Source of the DNA: Bacillota bacterium
GTDB taxonomy: Bacteria > Bacillota > Clostridia > Christensenellales > Aristaeellaceae
Length of the DNA stretch: 16,461 nucleotides
NCBI GenBank assembly: GCA_023416655.1
Contig: JAEZHK010000098.1
Coordinates: 1 to 16,461 of the forward strand
Reading direction: 5' to 3'
The position numbers and the translations under genes were made by a program. The notes under the pieces were generated by a model that worked only from the letters and a program-made list of their open reading frames with translations, was not told where the DNA came from and made no database searches. Of the stretch, positions 6,848 through 13,491 are shown piece after piece (position 1 is the stretch's first letter; every line of letters starts with the position of its first letter).

Positions 6848-7013
6848 GTTTCCGGCGACCCGCGCGCCGGAAACGTGTTTCATCCACCAGTGCGCACACT
6901 GGTGGATGAAACAATTCCTTCAGTCAGTGAGCCGCCCGGAAATCCCGCAGGATTTCAGGCTCGCGCAGTCTTCTTTCCATCGCATTGAAAAGCCGCTCGG
7001 CGGATTTTCAATG
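6848..7013 (+). repeat. structured dispersed repeat, copy B
   Basis: Second copy, same strand and internal spacing as copy A (hairpin 1 to GAGCC offset 81 nt in both). Hairpin 1: 6848-6857/6865-6874, identical stem to copy A. Hairpin 2: 15-bp perfect stem 6877-6891/6898-6912; its outer half (TTTCATCC/GGATGAAA) differs from copy A (TTTCCGAC/GTCGGAAA) on both arms, so several pairs have changed together. Loop GCGCAC. Hairpin 3: GAGCC 6929-6933 with GGCTC 6958-6962, around the same GCCCGGAAATCCCG. Hairpin 4: CATTGAAAA (6983-6991) with TTTTCAATG (7005-7013), inner GCCG/CGGC and an asymmetric GGA. It ends 2 nt from the fhs stop codon, convergent with fhs. Confidence 0.85.
6983..7013 (-). terminator. 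terminator-like hairpin 3' of fhs
   Basis: A 9-bp outer stem with A4/T4 tracts and an inner GC stem, starting immediately after the fhs stop. It is hairpin 4 of repeat copy B and could terminate in either direction. Confidence 0.6.
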
Positions 7014-7015
7014 CC

Positions 7016-8677
7016 CTAGAATAGGCCCGAAATGCAGCCGTCCTCGTCCACGTCGATCCGCTCGGCGGCGGGGGACTTGGGCAGGCCCGGCATCGTCATG
7101 ATGTCGCCCGTCAGCGCCACGACGAAGCCCGCGCCGGCCGAAACACGAAGCGACTTGACCGCCACCTCGAACCCCGACGGCGCGCACAGCAGGGTTGGTT
7201 TGTCCGAGAAGCTGTACTGCGTCTTGGCCATGCACACGGGCAGGCCGCCAAACCCAAGCTCCGTCAGCCGCTTGGCCTGCTTCCTGGCTTCGGGGCTCAG
7301 TTCGGCCCGGACGCCGCCGTACAGCTTCTGCACGATGGCGTTGATCTTCGCTTCGATGGGCTGATCGAGTTCATAGCAATAGTTGAGCGCACCGCCGCAC
7401 TGGGCTGCGACCAGCTCGGCCAGCTCCACGCCGCCCTCGCCGCCCCTCGCCCACACCTCGCTCAGCGCCACCGGCAGGTTCAGCGCATCGCACTTTTCAC
7501 GAACCAGTTCAAGTTCTGCCTTGGTATCCGCCGGGAAGCGGTTGATCGCGACGACCACCTTGAGGCCGAAAACTTCCCTGAGGTTCAGGGCGTGGCGCTC
7601 GAGGTTCCCAAAGCCCGCCGCCAGCGCCTCGAGGTTCTCCTCCGACAGCCGGCCCTTGGGCACGCCGCCGTGCATCTTGAGCGCCCGGACGGTGGCCACC
7701 AAGACCGCCGCGTCCGGCTTCAGCCCCGCCGCCCGGCACTTGATGTCGAGGAACTTCTCCGCGCCCAAATCCGCGCCGAAGCCCGCCTCGGTGACCACGT
7801 AGTCGCCGCACTTCAGCGCCATGCGGGTGGCCAGCACCGAGTTGCAGCCGTGGGCGATGTTGGCGAAGGGCCCGCCGTGGATGAAAGCGGGCGTGTGCTC
7901 CAGCGTCTGCACGAGGTTGGGCTTGACCGCGTCGCGCAGCAGCGCCGCCATCGCGCCCTCCGCTTTGAGGTCCGCGGCGGTGACCGGCTTGTCATCGTAG
8001 GTGTAGCCCACGATCATTCGGCCCAGCCGCTCCTTGAGGTCTGACATGCCCGAGGCCAGACAGAGCGCCGCCATGACCTCGGAGGCCACGGTGATGTCGT
8101 AGCCGTCCTCGCGGGGCACGCCGTTGACCTTGCCGCCCAGCCCGTCCACGACGTTCCTCAACTGGCGGTCGTTCATGTCGACGCAGCGCCGCCAGGCGAT
8201 GCGCCTGGGGTCGATGCCGAGGGCGTTGCCCTGGTAGATATGGTTGTCCAGCATCGCGGCGAGGAGGTTATTGGCCGCGCCGATGGCGTGGAAGTCGCCG
8301 GTGAAGTGCAGGTTGATGTCCTCCATCGGGACCACCTGCGCGTACCCGCCACCCGCCGCGCCGCCCTTGACGCCGAACACCGGGCCAAGCGAAGGCTCGC
8401 GGAGCGCCACGACCGCCCGGCGGCCGGTGCGCCTAAGCGCGTCGGCAAGGCCCACGGTGGTCGTGGTCTTGCCCTCTCCGGCGGGGGTGGGCGTGATGGC
8501 GGTGACCAGGATCAGCTTCCCGTCGGGCTTCTCGCTGGCGCGCAAAAACTCCAGATCGATCTTGGCCTTTTGGCGGCCGTAGGGCTCGAGAAACCTTTCG
8601 TCGACGCCCGCTTCCCGGGCGACCTCCCCGATTGCGAGCGGCTTTACAGCCTGGGCGATCTCAATGTCGGTCAGCAC
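7016..8677 (-). CDS. fhs: formate-tetrahydrofolate ligase
   Basis: A 553-aa full-length enzyme of the formyltetrahydrofolate synthetase family. It makes 10-formyl-THF from formate, THF and ATP, feeding purine and one-carbon metabolism and, in acetogens, the methyl branch of the Wood-Ljungdahl pathway. The nucleotide loop PTPAGEGKTTTTVGL is at about 63-77; other family motifs include GGAAGGGYAQVVPMEDINLHF near 110-130 and EAGFGADLGAEKF near 300. The start is GTG at 8677 (MLTDIEIAQAVKP), with GGAGG 8-9 nt upstream. It overlaps the end of the 4Fe-4S membrane protein gene by 17 nt, so the two are translationally linked. Other acetogenesis genes are not in the window, so acetogenesis cannot be claimed. 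Confidence 0.97.
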   Translation of the reverse strand: MLTDIEIAQAVKPLAIGEVAREAGVDERFLEPYGRQKAKIDLEFLRASEKPDGKLILVTAITPTPAGEGKTTTTVGLADALRRTGRRAVVALREPSLGPVFGVKGGAAGGGYAQVVPMEDINLHFTGDFHAIGAANNLLAAMLDNHIYQGNALGIDPRRIAWRRCVDMNDRQLRNVVDGLGGKVNGVPREDGYDITVASEVMAALCLASGMSDLKERLGRMIVGYTYDDKPVTAADLKAEGAMAALLRDAVKPNLVQTLEHTPAFIHGGPFANIAHGCNSVLATRMALKCGDYVVTEAGFGADLGAEKFLDIKCRAAGLKPDAAVLVATVRALKMHGGVPKGRLSEENLEALAAGFGNLERHALNLREVFGLKVVVAINRFPADTKAELELVREKCDALNLPVALSEVWARGGEGGVELAELVAAQCGGALNYCYELDQPIEAKINAIVQKLYGGVRAELSPEARKQAKRLTELGFGGLPVCMAKTQYSFSDKPTLLCAPSGFEVAVKSLRVSAGAGFVVALTGDIMTMPGLPKSPAAERIDVDEDGCISGLF

Positions 8678-9542
8678 GCACGTTTCCTCCAGTCGTCTTA
8701 TGGATGCCCGCGCGGCAAATGGCGCGCGTCGGACAGATCCTCACGCAGTCGCCGCAGCGGATGCATTCCGGGCTGTTGGGTTCCTTTTGGGGGTCGACGC
8801 CCATGCCGCAAACCTTCGCGCACGCGCCGCAGCGGGTGCAGGCATGCTCGTCCACCCGATGTCGCAAAAGCGCCACGCGGTTCATCGGCGCGTAGATCGC
8901 GCCCAACGGGCATAAGTATTTGCAGAACGGGCGGTAATACACCACTGCGCCAGTGAGGATCACAAGCGCGAGCGCGATCTTCCAGAGAAAAAGATTCCCA
9001 ACCAGCGAGCGGAGCGAATCATTGGCGGACAAAAGAAGCCCGCCCGCCACCGTGCCCGCCGGGCAGATCCACTTGCAGAACTGCGGGCTGCCCAGCCCGT
9101 AGGCGTCGACCAGAAGCAGCGGACCCAGGATCACGAAGAGGACCAGCATCCCGTACTTGACCCAGATGAGCCGCCGGTGGCCGGGGAGGTTTTTGCGCTT
9201 CCAGCCCTTTGGCAGCGGGATTTTGTAAATCAGGTCCTGAAGCATGCCGAACGGGCAGGCCCAGCCGCAGATGAAGCGGCCGAACAGGCTGCCCACGCAC
9301 AGAAGAAACCCCACCACGTAGAACGAGAACCAGGCACCCCGCCCGCCGAGGACCGCCTGCAGCGCGCCGATCGGGCAAGCGCCCAGCGCGCCGGGGCAGG
9401 AATAGCAGTTGAGCCCGGGCAGACAGATGGACTTCGACCAGCCGGAGAAGATGCGCCCCTCCACATACCCGAGCGCGTATCCGTTGGTCAAAGCCGCCCA
9501 CGCGAGCTGAAAGATTGTTCGGTTGTCTCCACCCTTAGCCAA
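8661..9542 (-). CDS. NapH-like membrane 4Fe-4S protein
   Basis: A 293-aa integral membrane iron-sulfur protein. Cysteine-rich segments typical of the NapH/CcoG-like family lie between membrane helices: CYSCPGALGACP (46-57), CGWACPFG (92-99), CKWICPAG (156-163) and CKYLCPLG (207-214). At the C-terminus are two ferredoxin-type 4Fe-4S sites (C235/C238/C241/C245 and C260/C263/C266/C270). Hydrophobic helices are near 71-88, 128-148 and 186-203. It probably moves electrons at the membrane; partner and direction are unknown. I place the start at TTG 9542 (MAKGGDNRTIFQLAWAALTNGY) because homologues begin about there, GGAG lies 9-10 nt upstream, and it overlaps the upstream small gene's stop. The open frame to 9677 only shadows that gene. 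Confidence 0.9.
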   Translation of the reverse strand: MAKGGDNRTIFQLAWAALTNGYALGYVEGRIFSGWSKSICLPGLNCYSCPGALGACPIGALQAVLGGRGAWFSFYVVGFLLCVGSLFGRFICGWACPFGMLQDLIYKIPLPKGWKRKNLPGHRRLIWVKYGMLVLFVILGPLLLVDAYGLGSPQFCKWICPAGTVAGGLLLSANDSLRSLVGNLFLWKIALALVILTGAVVYYRPFCKYLCPLGAIYAPMNRVALLRHRVDEHACTRCGACAKVCGMGVDPQKEPNSPECIRCGDCVRICPTRAICRAGIHKTTGGNVRADRH

Positions 9543-9705
9543 GGCCGATGCACTCCAGACAGACGCGCGCCGCCTTCTGAAAAACCCGGACGGCTTCGCC
9601 CTGAGAAACGCCAAAGGCGACCATCCCCGCGCCCAGCGCGAAGAGAAGCGCCGCCGCCCAGTTGCGCCGGATCGCAAGCAGGAACCCCCGTATGCCGCCG
9701 GTCAA
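9535..9705 (-). CDS. small CD1871A-like CXXC protein
   Basis: A 56-aa protein with a basic N-terminus, one transmembrane helix (about 17-34) and a C-terminal tail ending VCLECIGLG, with a CLEC (CXXC) motif. This matches the CD1871A family of small CXXC proteins in Clostridia, typically next to a membrane 4Fe-4S protein as here. The start is TTG 9705 with GAGGTG about 7-8 nt upstream; GTG 9714 is in frame but sits on that ribosome site. Its stop overlaps the next gene's start by 8 nt, so the two are coupled. Function is unknown; a redox or metal-site role beside the iron-sulfur protein is an inference. Confidence 0.82.
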   Translation of the reverse strand: MTGGIRGFLLAIRRNWAAALLFALGAGMVAFGVSQGEAVRVFQKAARVCLECIGLG

Positions 9706-9723
9706 TGGCCTCACCTCAAGGAT

Positions 9724-9752
9724 AGAATATCACAGCCGCACGATTCTGTAAA
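9724..9752 (-). promoter_or_regulatory. promoter of the CXXC peptide - 4Fe-4S - fhs operon
   Basis: On the minus strand, TTTACA (9752-9747), a 17-nt spacer and TATTCT (9729-9724), just upstream of the TTG at 9705. The -35 box is 2 nt from the -35 box of the divergent promoter at 9755-9783. Confidence 0.65.
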
Positions 9753-9754
9753 GA

Positions 9755-9783
9755 TTGACAGGCTCTTCGCGCAGGGCTATAAT
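9755..9783 (+). promoter_or_regulatory. promoter of the DUF4432 epimerase-like gene
   Basis: Perfect consensus boxes: TTGACA (9755-9760), a 17-nt spacer, TATAAT (9778-9783). The start would be about 30 nt before the TTG at 9818. Confidence 0.88.
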
Positions 9784-9817
9784 CAAACCGCAGAATTGTG
9801 TACGGGAGGCGCGGAAA

Positions 9818-10864
9818 TTGAAGAAAAGCCAGGAATTCGAGCTTCGAAAGTATGTCGGAAACCTCAACGCCCTGTGCGGCATCGCATCGTTTACCTACAA
9901 TGACGGCCCGGCCCGCGGCGTGAAGGCGTTCAGCGCGAAGAACGGCCAGGGCCTGGCGGTGACCGTCGCGGCCGACCGGGGCCTGGACATCCCCTACGCG
10001 TCCTTCAAGGGCGTGCCGGTGGGCTTTTCGTCGGTCACGGGCATGCGCTCTCCGGCCCTCTACCAGGAGGACGGCGCGCTGGGCTTCCTCAAGCAGTTCT
10101 ACGCGGGGCTTCTCACCACCTGCGGCATCACCTACGCCGGCGCGGCCTGCGAGGACGAGGGGCGCAAGCTGGGCCTCCACGGCCCCTTCAGCAACACCCC
10201 GGCGCAGGGCGTGTGCGCCGAGGCTTTCTACGACGGTGACGAGAAGAAGCTGCGCTTCGCGGGCAGCGTGCGCGAGTCCTCCGTCTTCGGCGCGAACATG
10301 CTTTTAAAGCGCGAGATGGTGGTGGAGACCGAGCGCAGCATCATCAACATCACCGATGTGGTGGAGAATCAGGGTTTTGCCGAGCAGCCGGTGATGCTGG
10401 TCTACCACGTCAATTTCGGCTATCCGCTGCTGGACGACGGCGCGAGGGTCTACGCCAACTCGAAGACCGTGGTACCCAGGGACGACACCGCCGCGGCGAA
10501 TTTCGACAAGTACAACCTCATGGAGGCGCCGGGCGTCGGGCGGCCGGAGGAGTGCTTCTTCCACACCCAGCCGGACGGCGAGGCGTTCGCGATGCTGTTT
10601 AACCCCAAGCTGGGCATGGCGGCCATCGTGCGCTACGACGCGGAGGCGCTGCCGCTCCTGTGCGAGTGGAAGTGCATGCACGCGGGCGACTACGCGCTGG
10701 GCCTTGAGCCGACCACGGCGGGCGTATTGGGCCGCGCCGCCGCAAGAACCGCTGGCGAGCTGCCCATGCTGGCCCCCGGCGAATCCCGCGCGTTCAGGCT
10801 CTCCATCGAGATGACCGACGACCCCGCGCTGATCGAGTCCTTCAAGGCGAAGGCTGTGAAGTGA
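9818..10864 (+). CDS. DUF4432 / aldose 1-epimerase-like protein
   Basis: A 348-aa protein of the DUF4432 branch of the galactose-mutarotase-like superfamily, probably acting on a sugar or sugar derivative; the substrate is not known. Recognisable blocks are ADRGLDI near 50-60, GGLLTTCG-like AGLLTTCGITYAG near 108-120, LGLHGPFSNTPA near 130-142, VYHVNFGYPLL near 200-210 and LGLEPTTAG near 300. The start is TTG 9818 (MKKSQEFELRKYVGNL) because GGGAGG lies 8 nt upstream and the protein then begins as in the family. Upstream in-frame codons fall inside the promoter. It is monocistronic: followed by two GC-rich palindromes and a terminator hairpin. Confidence 0.88.
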   Translation: MKKSQEFELRKYVGNLNALCGIASFTYNDGPARGVKAFSAKNGQGLAVTVAADRGLDIPYASFKGVPVGFSSVTGMRSPALYQEDGALGFLKQFYAGLLTTCGITYAGAACEDEGRKLGLHGPFSNTPAQGVCAEAFYDGDEKKLRFAGSVRESSVFGANMLLKREMVVETERSIINITDVVENQGFAEQPVMLVYHVNFGYPLLDDGARVYANSKTVVPRDDTAAANFDKYNLMEAPGVGRPEECFFHTQPDGEAFAMLFNPKLGMAAIVRYDAEALPLLCEWKCMHAGDYALGLEPTTAGVLGRAAARTAGELPMLAPGESRAFRLSIEMTDDPALIESFKAKAVK

Positions 10865-10871
10865 GGATACG

Positions 10872-10918
10872 CCCGGGGGCGCTGCCCCCGGGACCCCCGC
10901 CAGGGGCAGTGCCCCTGG
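10872..10918 (+). repeat. pair of tandem GC-rich palindromes
   Basis: Two adjacent perfect hairpins: CCCGGGGGC/GCCCCCGGG (10872-10880/10884-10892) and CCAGGGGC/GCCCCTGG (10900-10907/10911-10918), each followed by GACCCC. They look like diverged copies of one unit, with paired changes in the stems. They lie 8 nt past the epimerase stop. Similar GC palindromes are frequent between genes in GC-rich Clostridia; no U tract follows, so they are not classic terminators. Confidence 0.7.
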
Positions 10919-10977
10919 ACCCCACAAGGGCAACAATAGGGATCATGATACGCGCGTTTCTACACCAGGAATACGGG

Positions 10978-11013
10978 AAGGCCCGCGGCGGATGGCATCC
11001 GACGCGGGCCTTT
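10978..11013. terminator. bidirectional terminator between epimerase and ANTAR genes
   Basis: AAGGCCCGCG (10978-10987) pairs with CGCGGGCCTT (11003-11012), with an inner GGATG/CATCC stem. It ends in TTTGCCTTTG on the plus strand. It lies between convergent genes and can serve both. Confidence 0.72.
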
Positions 11014-11034
11014 GCCTTTGATCATTGTTTCCGG

Positions 11035-11568
11035 TCAAGCGGGCGGTCGCTCCACGATTCGCTTGGCGACGTTCACCAATCGCTCGCCGGACTCCATGCT
11101 GCGCTTCTGCAAAAGCCGGTGGGCCTCCGCTTCGGTCATACCGGCGCGCATCAGGATGGTCTTGGCCTCGCCCACCAGCGCCTCCTCGCCCGCGCTCCTT
11201 CGGGGCGGGGGGACGAGCGTCTTCTCGGCCAACTGCATCAGCATCGAGACCGAGGAGAGCAGCTCGCTGCGGGAAAACGGCGCGGGCAGCTTGAATAGAC
11301 CCGCGTGCTCGCAGAAATCCAGCTGCACGTTCTTGCCGACCACCAATACGATGGCGGAGGCGCCCAGGTCGTAGGCCAGTTCGTCCGCCGACATGTCCCG
11401 GAACTTGTAGCCGCAGATCACCAGCGCTCGGCCCATCTCGTGTGCGCTGCGCAGCACTTCCGCGCCGGTGTGGCAGACGATGCGGGGCGATATGCCGCCG
11501 GTTTCCAGGGTCTCCCGGACCAGTTCACTCTGCTTGTCGCCTTCAAACGCGACGATCAGGCGGTTCAC
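11035..11568 (-). CDS. ANTAR-domain regulator with a degenerate receiver domain
   Basis: A 177-aa protein. The N-terminal ~115 residues follow a response-regulator-like alternation (MNRLIVAFEGDKQ...ALVICGYKF...SAIVLVVGK...FKLPAPFSRSELL), with a Lys at 93 near the usual conserved site. The expected phospho-Asp after strand 3 is Gly53 (ICGY). The C-terminal ANTAR domain (about 128-174; VGEAKTILMRAGMTEAEAHRLLQKRSM) binds RNA hairpins and prevents termination in known members. The start is GTG 11568 with GGGGAGA 5 nt upstream. It lies 46 nt downstream of glnA with no strong terminator between, an arrangement seen in Clostridia where such proteins control nitrogen genes. Loss of the Asp suggests control by ligand or protein contact rather than phosphorylation (inference). 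Confidence 0.88.
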   Translation of the reverse strand: MNRLIVAFEGDKQSELVRETLETGGISPRIVCHTGAEVLRSAHEMGRALVICGYKFRDMSADELAYDLGASAIVLVVGKNVQLDFCEHAGLFKLPAPFSRSELLSSVSMLMQLAEKTLVPPPRRSAGEEALVGEAKTILMRAGMTEAEAHRLLQKRSMESGERLVNVAKRIVERPPA

Positions 11569-11614
11569 AAGCGTCTCCCCTTTCGGCGGGCGGTTCCGCT
11601 ACAGCCGCGTCGCA

Positions 11615-12946
11615 TCAATAGGTGACGATGTATTTCGCGATTTCCCAGTTGGTGACGCGGGTGCGGTATTCGTCCCACTCCGCTTCCTTGCCGGCGATGT
11701 ACTGGGTGGAGGCATGGTCGCCCAGGGTCTGCATGACCAGCGCGTCCTGCTTCATGGCCTCCAGCGCTTCCTTCAGCGAGCCCGGCAGGTTGTCGATGCC
11801 CTTTTCGACGCGCTCCGCCTCGCCCATCTCGAAGATGTTCTCGGTGATCTCCGGCGGCGGCGTCATGCCCTTCTCGATCCCGTCGAGGCCAGCCGCCAGG
11901 CACACGGCCAGCGCCAGGTAGGGGTTCGTCGCCGGGTCGGGGCAGCGCAGCTCCACGCGGGTGGACTGGCCGCGGGCGGCCGGGATGCGGATGAGCGCGC
12001 TGCGGTTGCTGGCCGACCAGGCCAGGTAGCAGGGCGCCTCGTAGCCGGGCACCAGGCGCTTGTAGGAGTTGACGAGCGGGTTCGTGACGGCAGACATGCC
12101 CTTGACGTGGGTCAGAAGCCCCGCGATGAAGCTGTAGGCTTCCTTTGAGAGGCCCAGCTTGTCGCTGGGGTCTTGGAAGGCGTTTGTGCCGTCTTTAAAG
12201 AGCGACATGTTGGTGTGCATGCCGGAACCGGCGACGCCAAAGAGAGGCTTCGGCATGAACGTGGCGTGCAGCCCGTTCTTCTGCGCCAGCGTCTTGACGG
12301 TGAGCTTGAAGGTCATGATGTTGTCGGCGGCGGTCAGCGCGTCCGCGTACTTGAAGTCGATCTCGTGCTGGCCTGCGGCCACCTCGTGATGGGACGCCTC
12401 GATCTCAAAGCCCATCTGCTCCAGCGCGATGCAGATCTCGCGCCGGGTGCCCTCGCCGTGGTCCAGCGGGCCCAGGTCGAAGTAGCCGGCGGCGTCGCCG
12501 GTCTTGGTGGTGGGGTTGCCCTCCGCGTCGGTCTGGAACAGGAAGAATTCGCACTCCGGGCCTACATTGAACGAGTAGCCCATCGCCGAGGCCTTTTCCA
12601 GCGCACGCTTCAGAATGCCGCGCGGGTCGCCGATGAAAGGCGTGCCGTCCGGGTTGTACACGTCGCAGATCAGGCGCGCCACCCTGCCGTGCTGGGGCCG
12701 CCAGGGCAGGATGGTGAAGCTGTCCAGGTCCGGGCGCAGGTACTGGTCGGACTCATGGATGCGCACGAAGCCCTCGATGGAGCTGCCGTCGATCATGATC
12801 TGGTTGTTCAGCGCCTTTTCAATCTGCGAGGCGGTGATCGCCACATTCTTCAGCTGGCCAAAGATGTCGGTGAACTGCATGCGGATAAACTTGACGTCCT
12901 CTTCCGCCACGATGCGCGCGATATCGTCCCTGGTGTACTTCGCCAT
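11615..12946 (-). CDS. glnA: glutamine synthetase type I (alpha, Bacillus-like)
   Basis: A 443-aa enzyme joining ammonia and glutamate with ATP to make glutamine. Length and sequence fit the GSI-alpha group of Gram-positives, which is feedback-inhibited rather than adenylylated. Motifs: MIDGSSIEGF (51-60), Arg62 in VRIHESD (the residue linked to glutamine feedback inhibition in B. subtilis), FMPKPLFGVAGSGMH near 227-241, and VNSYKRLVPGYEAP near 300. The ATG at 12946 has AAGGAGT 7 nt upstream. It is cotranscribed with the ANTAR gene downstream and divergent from the asparagine T-box and asnB, whose product consumes glutamine. Confidence 0.97.
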   Translation of the reverse strand: MAKYTRDDIARIVAEEDVKFIRMQFTDIFGQLKNVAITASQIEKALNNQIMIDGSSIEGFVRIHESDQYLRPDLDSFTILPWRPQHGRVARLICDVYNPDGTPFIGDPRGILKRALEKASAMGYSFNVGPECEFFLFQTDAEGNPTTKTGDAAGYFDLGPLDHGEGTRREICIALEQMGFEIEASHHEVAAGQHEIDFKYADALTAADNIMTFKLTVKTLAQKNGLHATFMPKPLFGVAGSGMHTNMSLFKDGTNAFQDPSDKLGLSKEAYSFIAGLLTHVKGMSAVTNPLVNSYKRLVPGYEAPCYLAWSASNRSALIRIPAARGQSTRVELRCPDPATNPYLALAVCLAAGLDGIEKGMTPPPEITENIFEMGEAERVEKGIDNLPGSLKEALEAMKQDALVMQTLGDHASTQYIAGKEAEWDEYRTRVTNWEIAKYIVTY

Positions 12947-13025
12947 GCGCTCAACTCCTTGCCAAAATAAAAATCAGGCTAGGGAAACCACGCCCAAGAA
13001 GGCTCCCTTGCCCTTTTGATGGCCG

Positions 13026-13055
13026 ATTATAGCATGCCAGGGAACGCACTGTCAA
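13026..13055 (-). promoter_or_regulatory. glnA promoter
   Basis: On the minus strand, a perfect TTGACA (13055-13050), an 18-nt spacer and TATAAT (13031-13026). The leader is about 75 nt and can form a weak hairpin (AGGGAGCC with GGC and TTCCCT); no GlnR operator or clear ANTAR-type tandem hexaloop hairpins were recognised. Confidence 0.8.
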
Positions 13056-13161
13056 TGTTGGGATGAAAACCGACGATGAAATTATTGCAAATTTTTGATG
13101 CTGCGCGTTTGGTGCGCGGCAAAAGTGCAGGATAAAAATTTCAGGTTTCAAAAAATTGCGC
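13056..13161. other. AT-rich divergent control region between glnA and asnB
   Basis: About 105 nt of lower GC between two divergent promoters. It holds several A/T runs and one GC hairpin (GCTGCGC with GTGCGCGGC, near 13102-13120). No gene. Likely room for regulator binding, but I recognise no operator. Confidence 0.45.
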
Positions 13162-13190
13162 TTGACAGCGTTCGCCGGAAGTGGTAAGAT
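13162..13190 (+). promoter_or_regulatory. promoter of the T-box leader and asnB
   Basis: TTGACA (13162-13167), a 17-nt spacer and TAAGAT (13185-13190). Transcription would start near 13197 and give a ~295-nt leader. Confidence 0.82.
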
Positions 13191-13196
13191 ACCGGC

Positions 13197-13490
13197 CATA
13201 GCTTCATACCAAATGCGTCGATGGAGAAAAGTACCGGGAATCGCGAGTTCCAGAGAGCGGGCGTTGGTGGGAATCCCGCACGAGCATCCCAGGGAAGAAC
13301 ACTCCGAAGCATCGAATTGAACGCCGAAAGGCCAGTAGAGGAGACGTGCGGGCGGCACGTTATAACCGCACGGGCTTTATAGAGCCTTAGAGACCGCTTC
13401 GGCGGTAAATCAGGTGGCACCACGGATTGGCGGCAATTCGTCCTGAAATTCAGGACGAGTGGCCGCGCTAGAATTCGGAGGTGCGTTTTT
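13197..13490 (+). promoter_or_regulatory. T-box riboswitch, tRNA-Asn specific
   Basis: A T-box leader that senses uncharged tRNA. Stem I carries AGAGAGCGG (13252-13260) and GGTGGGAATCCC. The specifier loop reads GAAG-AAC-ACTCC with AAC (13298-13300), an Asn codon. The T-box core AGGTGGCACCACGG (13412-13425) follows; its TGGC is complementary to GCCA, the tRNA-Asn 3' end with discriminator G. Downstream a long, nearly perfect hairpin (about 13430-13468; arms around CGTCCTGAA and TTCAGGACG) is followed after ~13 nt by the ribosome site GGAGG (13477-13481) and T6. GGCACC of the T-box core could also pair with GGTGC at the ribosome site, so both transcriptional and translational readout are possible. 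It controls asnB directly downstream, consistent with its Asn specificity. Confidence 0.9.
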
Positions 13491-13491
13491 T

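Noticed and set aside
4098..7013. Possibility that copies A and B are direct repeats flanking a composite transposon carrying the vanW-like gene and metA
   Set aside because: No transposase, no target-site duplication seen, the third copy lies elsewhere, and each copy is tied to a gene 3' end rather than to a shared segment.
13459..13491. Upstream extension of asnB beginning MAALEFGG
   Set aside because: It would place Cys away from position 2 and destroy the amidotransferase nucleophile; these bases form the T-box hairpin and ribosome site.
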